A stretch of 64,000 bases of DNA from Pyrocephalus nanus (taxonomy: Eukaryota > Chordata > Aves > Passeriformes > Tyrannidae): contig CM076261.1 in assembly GCA_038380795.1 (NCBI GenBank), forward strand, positions 92,588,418-92,652,417, read 5' to 3'. Made by a program: the position numbers and the translations under genes. Numbering within the stretch: the stretch's first letter is position 1; every line of letters begins with the position of its first letter. Shown here in pieces: positions 55,533 to 64,000 of the stretch. Under the pieces are notes generated by a model. That model was not told the DNA's origin. It saw nothing but the letters and a program-made list of their open reading frames with translations, and ran no database searches.

Positions 55533-57001
55533 TGCAGAAAGGAAATCTGTTCGTTGCACTCTCTCTCACTGGAGAATATTAGTCCTTTCACCAATAGCTA
55601 ACCTGTCTGATTTTCTGATAAACAAAATATCCTTTAGGTTTTCTGTATTTTTATAAATGATACAACAACTCTCCTTCCTTTTTTAGCTAAAATATAAATT
55701 CTCAGTTTTTAAGGAGACATTAAACAGCCAAGAAAGAGCAGGAAGCAGAATGTCAATCATGAAGCAAATCTAAATCTACTGGAATATTTAATTGATCAAA
55801 GTAGAATTCCTAATTTTCCCCAAACAGGAAGAAGGAACTCTCCCTCTAGATACTGTTCCTTAGAACACCAAATAGTGCAGTAATTGATAGCAAGAGTCCT
55901 GATACATGCATTAGAAAAAGGATATGCATATGTAATGAACTTGTAGTGCATATGTAATCATCCTCCAGGACTGAGCTGCACCACACACTCTCCATGCTAA
56001 TTTTTCTCCTCTGTATTCCATTAAAAATATACATGGCAACTACAAAAGCCATGATAAAATTCTTACCACCTGATGAAGCAATGAAATAAATGGTGCCTCT
56101 GCAGCAAGTCAGACCTTTTTATGTACAGATACAAAGAAAGCCCACACTGTTATTCCTGTTAAGCTTCTTTATCGGTCTAACACAAAATTAAGTATAATTT
56201 TTAGCACATGTGTTAATCAGGTGAATTTACACACCAGCCAAGAAGGTGCCTGTTGTGTTGGTGCTCTGGTGCAGTTGTTACTCAAGTACCCCCACTGCTC
56301 ACACACTGACTTCCAGCAGCAGTTTTTGCAGCACACCAGTGTTTTATCGAGCTCATCCATCCACATTTCTGTCTAGTTAAACCCTGAACAATGAAAGTGC
56401 TGCATCCCCTTGTAAAAATAGCACAATGGCAACGACAAGTAGCTGAAGCTAAATATAGCTCCTGCAGGCATATGCTGGGAATTAAATAGTACATTTTACC
56501 CCTCCCCAATCCTAAATCAGTAAGCTTCTACAAGGAATCTCTAGTGAATACACACAGGAGCTCAATAAATCCCCCTTAAGCTTACAAGGCATATTCTGAA
56601 TCTGTGCTGGCTAAAAATAGCCATGTTTATAATGAGAATGGAGATGTGAGCAGAATAACATTAAGTTTAAAGGCAGGCATGGTGTAGTCATTCCACACTA
56701 AAAAAAACAGGGTGAAGCAAAGGTCATTCTGACAAACAGATATAGGCTGACAGATGAAATATAATATACAGCAATCTTGTACTGAAGAGCATTCATCTCT
56801 CACTGAACTCTGCAATTCCTAATTGCCATTGCAGCAACACATTCACAAGTGATTTTGTGTGCATTTTTTAGCTGGAAGTTGTTACTTGCAAAAGCCAGGA
56901 GTATACAGCATTATTCTCCTGGACAGTATTCCCTCCTAGAGTTTAAATCCCCTCTGGAAATATTCAGGAAATATAACAGATAATTCTTTCTGTAGTATTA
57001 A

Positions 57002-57177
57002 TCACAGAATTCTGCCTTCTTTAATTAAAGGCAAATTGCCTCCAGGCCTCCAGGGTCCTGCTATTGCAGCCAGATACCCAAGGGGCTGATGCACATCCTT
57101 AAGTGCCTCAGAGGTTGTACCTCCACCAGCCTGGATCCCAGCACCGCTGGCCACAGCAATCACAGCATCTCCTTGGC
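57002..57177 (-). other. Exon-like open block, product unknown
   Basis: On the minus strand a pyrimidine-rich run ends in GTGTCTAG just before 57177. From there an open frame of about 58 codons runs to a TGA at 57002-57004. The peptide begins GQGDAVIAVASGAGIQAGGG and continues with TTSEALKDVHQPLGYL and a Gly/Pro-rich end. The composition is more protein-like than the neighbouring frames, but I do not recognise the sequence. No AATAAA was seen shortly after the stop, and no donor supports an internal exon. It could be a terminal exon of a short transcript, a pseudogene piece, an unknown repeat or chance. It is not part of the known TRAPPC9 sequence as I remember it. Confidence 0.25.
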
Positions 57178-57401
57178 CTAGACACAGATGAGAGATTAAA
57201 CACCATTTAAACACAAGTAACTCACACGTGGAACATTCCCATGGAGAGTTTTCTGCCTGCAGACACTGAACTGCAGAATCTGTCAAAAAAACGTGTGCGG
57301 GGGAATTGGGAAGCCCTGAAGGCTGTTTTGGGAGGACTTGAAGGAATGGAGGGGTAAATCACCACATGTGATTCTCAGCAATTTCTCTGATTCTGAAATC
57401 A

Positions 57402-57988
57402 GAGAATCACAGAATGGTCTGGGTTGGAAGGGACCTTCAAGATCATCTTGTTCCAACCCTTCTGCCATGGGCAGGGACACCTTCCACAAGACCAGGTTGT
57501 TCAGAGCCCCATCCAACCTGGCCTTGAACATTTCCAGGGATGGGACAGCCACAGCTTCTCTGGGCAACCTGTGCCAGGGCCTCAATATCCTCTAGGTAAA
57601 GAACTTTTTCCTAATATCTAATCTAAACCTCCTCTCACTTTGAAGCCATTCCCTCCTGTCCTGTCACTACATGCCCATGTAAACAGTCCCTCTCCATCTG
57701 TCCTGCAGGCTCTCTTCAGCTACTGGAAGGCCACAATTAGGTCACCCCAAAGCCTTCTCTCTTCCAGGCAGAAGAATCCCAGTCCCTCAGCCTTTCCTCA
57801 TAGGAGAGGTGCTCCAGCCCTTTAATCACCTTCATGGCCTCCTCTGGACTCACTCCAAGAGGCTGATCTCCTTCTCGGTCTGACAACCCCAGGGCTGGAT
57901 GCAGCACTGCAGGTGGGGTCTCACCAGGGCAGAGTAGAGGGGGCAGAACCCCCTCCCTCAACCTGCTGCCCACATTGCTTTTGATAAA
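57402..57988 (-). repeat. CR1 LINE 3' part (about 590 bp)
   Basis: This is the longest CR1 here. AGAATCACAGAATGGTCTGGG is the reversed tail. It is followed by ACCTTCAAGATCATCTTG and GCCATGGGCAGGGACACC. Next come CTTCTCTGGGCAACCTGTGCC, GCCTTTCCTCATAGGAGAGG, CAGGGCTGGATGCAGCACTG and, near the 5' limit, ACATTGCTTTTGAT. Open frames on both strands here are repeat-derived. It shares the subfamily wording of the copies at 14.9 and 26.2 kb, in the opposite orientation. Confidence 0.95.
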
Positions 57989-58949
57989 TCCTGCCCTGAC
58001 TCTGAAGCAGGAAGGTACAAATAGAGAGTAAATGCAGGGTTAGACGCTAATGAACAAATCACACACATCCTTCAAAGGGGAAATTTCTCTGTATTGAGAC
58101 CAACAAAGCCTGGTTCTCCCAGCAATGGCCAAGAACACTCTGGTTGCTGTAAAGAGGCATTACTGAATGTATTTCCTCACTGAAACCTGTGCATTGTACC
58201 CTGTAGGCAGAGTCCCCATGAGTGAAGACACATATCTGTCAGAGGTGGATAAAACCAACTTGTGGGCATAATAGTTCAAAGAACATGTATGCAGCATAAA
58301 CACCCCACTTGTCATGAAACCATAAATGAAATAACACATAAAACCAGTCACAACCCAGAAAGAACATCAGGAAAAACCACAAACAAGTGCTGAAGAAGTG
58401 ACTGATCAATCAGAAGCACTGATCAATCAATCAATCATCCACAAGCAGTTCATCTCTCACTTCTGACAGAGAGCTTTTCTTAACTGCTATCCACCACACC
58501 TGGCTGCTGCAGACTCAGCAGACAAGCATTACCTTTCAGCATATACTCTAAGTTAGGCAGATGAGAATTTCAGAAAGCTGTATGACACTGTTAAGGTCTG
58601 CAAGAGTGAGGGTGAGTTTTCTCTTCCGCCCTTCCCACCAAAGCAACACCATCAAGCCTGACTCAGCTCACATGAAGCAACCTGAAGTCCCTGGGTAACA
58701 CAGTGAAGTTATTCAGTTTTGGGTTTTCATGCCAAACAGTTCTCCACTGTTTCACACTTCCCCAACACAGCCCATCCCTTCTCTGTGCCTTTTACTTCTA
58801 CCAAGTCCTTTATGAGAAAAGGGGCTAAGATTGCACCACAAAATAAGGTAAGGACAGAGGAAACTTTCTGTTTTTTTCTCCATTCCTTCACTGTCCAATT
58901 TTCTGTTCCTAATACTCTACTTGCCTTTTGCATTGCTACTAAAAATTAA

Positions 58950-59410
58950 ATTACCAGCTTTGTAGAATGTCTCATGCCTCCAGGATCTCCACCCTGCATG
59001 AAAATGGTTAATTCAGAGCCCATCACTGTGCTTTTGGAATTGAGACTCTCTTTTCTTCAGGTGCATTACTTTACAATGCACATGTGGATCACCGCTGATC
59101 TTCACCTCAATTTTTAACAACCTCCCTCTGTTGCAGGATAAGCTTGTAATCCCCAAGAGCTGGTTTTCATGTGTGCTACCCTTGATAAACTTTGACACAT
59201 TCCTAATCACCAGAATACCCAGATCCTTTATGAGCATGCACAGGCACAACACAACCCCAATGGATTAGGCTGGGGACCACCCTTCAGGGAGTAAATGGGC
59301 CGTTTATCCTGCCTTGGACCAGCTCCTGACTCAGGACAGGACCTTCACTTTTATCTCGCAGCATATTTGTGCCTCTCAAAGACTTTGGAAGGAATCAAGT
59401 GGCCAATATC
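58950..59410 (+). repeat. Probable ancient amniote interspersed repeat
   Basis: The ordered words GTGCATTACTTTACA, AAACTTTGACACATTCC and CAGATCCTTTATGA, followed by GAGGACAGGACCTTCACTTTTATC-like text and CTCAAAGACTTTGGAAGGAATCAAG, parallel an old repeat. I remember that repeat from bird, turtle and crocodile genomes, with the core 'AACTTTGACACCTC..CCAGATCATTTATGA..GGACCTTCCCTCTTAT..GTCAAAGGCTTTCTGAAAATC'. The family name is not assigned and the strand is arbitrary. Confidence 0.5.
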
Positions 59411-59414
59411 AATG

Positions 59415-61285
59415 ATACTCCATGTGTTCATGAGCTCAGAATGTGCCTCAGAGATCTCTGGCAGATTTGCTTACCATGACACTGCCCCCCATAAAAACCA
59501 CTTCAACACTTCCCCAGCACATGTACCTTGCCATTAATTCTGCAGTTACACCTCTGGTTTTATTATGCTTACCAATAGTAAGTGAAAAGTAATTGTATTA
59601 ACTGCTCTGCTTCCTCAGTGGCAATATAAAACTTGACCTTTCAAAGTTACAAACTTCTAAAACAGCAGAGAATATGAAGATAATATTCCAGACAAAGAAG
59701 GAACAGTCACATGCATCCCCCTATGGGCACATGGTTTGGCACGGGTCCAAAACCACCACTATTACCCAAGGAAGAAAAATCTGGAGTTTCTATTTTACAA
59801 CACATGGATCCATCCCTTACAAATGGTTCCATGAAAATCTCAAACCCATTCACTGTCCAAAACAGTCTCCTGAGGAACCCAGCTCACTCCACTGTGTGTA
59901 TGCTTTTTATTCAAAATATTACTGTACTGTGAAGGAAAATGATACTCACACCCTCAAAAGATACCCTCTGCAATAGCTGCAGTACCTTAAAAAGAAATAA
60001 TACACCCAGCAAATCAGAACAAAATCATCCATAACAGAGAAAAGATCCCTGAAACCAAGTGACCAGATTTTTACAGGAGAACTCCTTGGTATTCATGGGT
60101 TAAAGAATCCCCATTTTTTCAGGAATTCCTGTGATTAGAAGGGATAAGCCCAATTAGAGAATTTTCTAAAGTAGGAGCAAATGAAGAAAGGGGTTTTAAA
60201 ACAGGAATGCTTGAACAACTTAATCAATAGATCTGTTTATTCAGCACAGACATTAAAATATAAATATGGGAGACTGAGCACTTCAGATTTTTCAGCTGCT
60301 CCCCGGTTTGGAAATAGCGACTCCAGCAGCACAATCATTTTCAAAATCAGTGAAGTTACTGAGCTAAATTTATCACTGATTTAATGAGCTTAATATGGAA
60401 CGAGTATTGCAAATTCCTACTCCTTAATATGAGGATAAAAACTAACTGCAATAAAACTGTAGTGAAAGTAGTTTTCAGGAACTAATGCTTCAGGAATTAA
60501 ATCTGCCCTATAGTTCAGATAGAAATGGGGTCCTGGAGTCGCAGAACAGCAACACTTTCCATCCTAATGTATCTTCTCTCTTTCCCTGGGCAGAATATTT
60601 GAAAGCCAATATGTCAAGGCAACCAAACATTCCCTCACATGATTAAAACTACTACCATTGCCACTACTTACACATCTGTATTCTTCACATAGATCAATTA
60701 TGTTCTAAAAATAGCAGATCATCCTGCAAAAATAACATTAAAAAAAACCCCAGGTTGCTCCTGTTTTTTTCCCCTCCAACAAACTACATTCTCAAAAGTC
60801 AGCTGGGGGGGCTTTACCTTTAGGTTCAGGAACTCACCATTAACAAGAGAATTAATCAGCAGGTTGAGAGATCTTTCCCTGAGGGAAAAGTGACAAATCT
60901 CATTCCAAAATCTATATTGTAAAGTCACCTAAAATCATCACTGGCTCATAAATAAGGAGAATTCTCCACTTTCTAACAGAAGGAACAGAAAGACCTCTTG
61001 CTGTGTAAATAGGACATAGTCTCTGACTACTTCCTCTTTTCTCCAAGACACTCAAGAACATTAAACATATTCCTCCATCCTCCACCAGCCACTTACACAG
61101 AAATAAAATTTCAGGGAAAAAAAACCTCTCTCATGTGACCACTTTGCTCTCAAGGGGTCCCCAGCGGTGAACTGACCCAAACAAAAGCTAAAACTCAAAA
61201 TATTTTTACAAACTGTGTATGTACACATCTTACAGACAAACACAAATACATAAATACTCAAAAAGAGCCTGGAGGATGCTCTCAT
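59415..61285. other. Intronic sequence, nothing recognised
   Basis: Short open frames on both strands without domains. No named repeat or exon was seen. Confidence 0.5.
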
Positions 61286-61289
61286 CAGA

Positions 61290-61383
61290 TGATTTAGTTT
61301 TATGTACTAAAGGACCAAGGAGTTTGACTTGATGATCCTTGTAGGTCCCTTACACGTTCAGATATTCTACAATTTGATGAAAT
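61290..61383 (+). repeat. CR1 LINE 3' tail
   Basis: GGACCAAGGAGTTTGACTTGATGATCCTTGTAGGTCCCTTACACG is followed by GATATTCTACAATTTGATGA. This is a degenerate CR1 tail, similar in type to the copy at 13.85 kb. It runs directly into the GATA array. Confidence 0.85.
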
Positions 61384-61394
61384 ATGGATAAATG

Positions 61395-61406
61395 GATGGA
61401 TGGATG

Positions 61407-61490
<84 letters not shown>
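61395..61490. repeat. GATG/GATA tetranucleotide microsatellite
   Basis: Three GATG units (61395-61406) are followed by 21 perfect GATA units (61407-61490, 84 bp). The lack of interruptions suggests a recently active, probably polymorphic array. Confidence 0.97.
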
Positions 61491-61491
<1 letters not shown>

Positions 61492-61883
61492 ATTAGTCCT
61501 GGTACCCAATCTGTAAACCACTATTTTTATTTTATGAGTGCTGCTAACTTGATTTCCAACCTAAGTGGTTAGCACACACTTAAAAGGATTACAAATGCTT
61601 ATTTAAAAAACACACTGAGTCAGCTCAGAGAACTTCATAAATATGCAGCAGGAAACTCCCAAACAGTGACTCATAACTTCAGAGGTTTAAAACAGACACA
61701 TAATCACGAATTTTCCAACTGTTACTCATACTCAATTAAATCCTAAGCCAAAACCATCCTGCTCCTGTGAATTCCCCTTGACCAGCCGTGAAGCTCTACA
61801 GAAATAAGGGCACTATGGGGAAAAACACAACCAAAATCAGAAAACTGGGAAGAGTCCCGACTCTCATAACAGCTCATATGGTG

Positions 61884-61975
61884 CAGTGGGTTGACCCTGG
61901 CTGGACAGTAGGTACCACTACAGCCAGTCTCTCACTCCCCTCTGCAACTGGACAGAGGAGAAAAAAAAACCAGCA
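61884..61975 (+). mobile_element. Avian ERV-like fragment
   Basis: CAGTGGGTTGACCCTGGCTGG, then ACAGTAGGTACC and CAGCCAGTCTCTCACTCCCC, and TCTGCAACTGGACAGAGGAG, match in order a bird endogenous-retrovirus (ERVL-type) sequence I remember with 'TGGGTTGACCCTGGCTGGA...TCACTCCCCTCCTCAGCTGG'. Only about 90 bp is recognised. No coding remnant was seen, so it is a short noncoding relic. Confidence 0.6.
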
Positions 61976-61979
61976 ACAT

Positions 61980-64000
61980 AAACTGGATGATGATTTTTTC
62001 CCTTACAACTGATGCGAGCGTGGATTTTGTCTTCACCTCATTTTTGAATGAGTCAATGACTGACTGAGGAAAACAAACAAACAACAAAAAAAACCCAACT
62101 TTGACAACTTTTTTTTTTACCTAGAAAGCAGAAAAATGAGACATGGATGATCTGACAACATGCAAGGATCTCTAAGTTTCTTCTCCACAGAACTCTGCCC
62201 CTGTCCAACTATTGAAAGTTGCAGCTCAACAATCCTGGCACACTCCTGGTCAGACAACGCACTGACATCCTCTACTACCTGTTCTTACATAATTCTGATA
62301 ATAAGAATACATCTTTAATAGGCTACTCTACTAAATATCACCATAATAATGTTTCTATTCCATCTTGAAATGTATCTTTTTAAGTTTTAACAGTATTAAA
62401 AACATGTAATTACTGAAAACATAGTGATCTCTGCACAGTTAACAAGACCACCGTATAAACTCATTTTCTCAAATCCTAGTAAAAAACTGGCTTTTTTTGG
62501 TTAGAAACCATTTCACCATCTGATTCCATTTTATATCTACAATGTAAAAAAACACAGAAATGCTAATACTTCCCAATTATTGCAGCAACACCAGCTAAAA
62601 GGCAGGAATAACTTTTGGTATTATCCCATTCAATTACACAATAGTCAATGGACAAAAGAAATACAAAATCCTATTCTTAGAATGTTTGTATGGAATATTA
62701 AGTTTTCAGACAAAAAAAGAGAGAGGGAGAAAAGGCAATTAAAAGAATTAGATGGAATGTTAATTTCATTTTTTAATACAAATGTAGTCAACCTGAATGA
62801 TGAGGCTTTGTTTCATCTAAGACCACTTTTTTTTTTTTCTCTTTAGGTTGATTGGGGGATTTTGGTGTTTGGTTTTTTGGGGTTTTTTTTAAGACAAGAG
62901 TAATTATATGAAAATTTTATTTGGTTATTCAAAGCATCAAAATACGTAATTCCAGCCATTCAGAATTCCTCCTCTGTCCACTCCACCTTTCTTTTAAAGC
63001 TAAATGATTAAAATCAGGTGATTATTTAATTTCCTATTTGCTAAACAATGTGCTCCCTTCCCATTCCCAGACTCACTCCTTTCAGCTGCTGCCCAGGAGG
63101 AATTCTGAGCACTGGGTATGACATACCTGTGTTCTCTCAGGCTGAAGATTTACTGAGCACAGTCAGGAACTGAAATATTTCAAACTCAGGAACAGTTTGG
63201 CAATAAATTTGTATGACACTCTCTTTAATAGAAGAGAAACAGTATCCAAAAACTTGCTTTCAAAGTCAAGCAACAATGAAGCATAAATAGTTGACTCGTG
63301 CATCTACATGACAAGTGTCACACCCTGCTTTAAAAAGATAATAAGACTATAAAGAATCAAGTTGTTCTTGTCCATCTCTAACATTTTATCACACCAAATG
63401 GTAAACAATCTGTTTGGCAACTTATGCTCTATTTTTACCAGGTAACAGGAGGGTAACTTTTTCCCATTGAAATAGAGGCACATGAGAAATCAGTTTAAAT
63501 ATATAAACGTCGCAGCTCTAATATAGGAAAAGTGTAAATTACTCCCAAGGTCTCTGCTTGAGGGCTGATTTGTAATTGTTTGCCTAAGGCAACCTATCTG
63601 CATTCAACCCATACCAGAGAAAAAAAGAACCTAAATGGATTTAAAAAAGGAAATTGACTTTTCCAAATCATATCAGAGTCCTGAAAAAATACAAGTTATT
63701 AGACTTACATGCAATATTTCAAGTATTTCATAATACACTTGTGCCAAGGTAACTGCAATAGGCACAAAATGTTAAAAACAAAACATCCAAGTTTAAAATA
63801 CCACAGGATAAAACAAACCACAGCATTAGGATGGGACCTGAAGTCAGCCAAAACTCTGAGATAGAATTATCTAAACTTCTCTCTCCTAAAATCCTCTCTA
63901 ACCATCCATTAGAGGTTATAATTTTCTGAGAACTGGTATCATTTAAAAATAAATAAACAGAACAGAATTAATTAATTCATTAATTTAATCCCAAGGAGGT
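61980..64000. other. Intronic sequence, nothing recognised
   Basis: AT-rich sequence to the window edge. No exon or further repeat was recognised. Confidence 0.5.

Noticed and set aside
57283..57973. Open frames on both strands (about 60-100 codons) as genes
   Set aside because: They lie almost wholly within the CR1 copy at 57402-57988.
61300..61521. 73-codon frame with Ser-Ile-Tyr-Leu repeats as a repeat protein
   Set aside because: It is the translation of the GATA/TATC microsatellite.

Overview
The window looks like euchromatic avian genomic DNA, most likely from a passerine or a close relative. It is AT-rich, has no long open reading frames and no bacterial gene layout, and carries many CR1 LINE 3' ends of bird type plus one fragment resembling a bird endogenous-retrovirus sequence. 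The bird call rests mainly on the CR1 tails, which end in the typical 'ATTCTATGA / GATTCTGTGA' octamer-like repeats and contain the 'GTTGGAA..GATGATCTT..AGGTCC' block. The species cannot be fixed from the sequence alone.

Two coding exons can be supported, both on the minus strand and both from TRAPPC9 (NIBP, the Trs120 homologue and a subunit of the TRAPPII vesicle-tethering complex). Exon A (48897-49039, 143 bp) encodes a segment containing [14 protein letters not shown] and ends in phase 2 at a GTAAGC donor. Exon B (38214-38324, 111 bp) encodes a segment containing [16 protein letters not shown], starts in the matching phase and ends at a GTGAGT donor. The reading frame continues across the 10.6-kb intron between them. 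The rest of the window is intron: more than 38 kb downstream of exon B (positions 1-38213), 10,572 bp between the exons, and about 15 kb upstream of exon A (49040-64000). No other exon could be recognised, though a short or diverged exon could have been missed.

The introns hold about 13 CR1 fragments in both orientations. They include a CR1-inside-CR1 nest at 15.26-15.74 kb and two longer copies at 25.89-26.41 kb (+) and 57.40-57.99 kb (-). Other features are a likely ancient interspersed repeat at 58.95-59.41 kb, an ERV-like fragment at 61.9 kb, a 21-unit perfect GATA array directly after a CR1 tail at 61.4 kb, dinucleotide and homopolymer tracts, a 17-bp perfect hairpin at 37.5 kb and an AT-rich island at 39.1-39.3 kb.

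I found no undescribed system. The observations most worth following up are an exon-like open block with a good acceptor at 57.0-57.2 kb (minus strand), the CpG- and GC-richer 10.4-11.2 kb segment with the longest ORF in the window, and the nested CR1.
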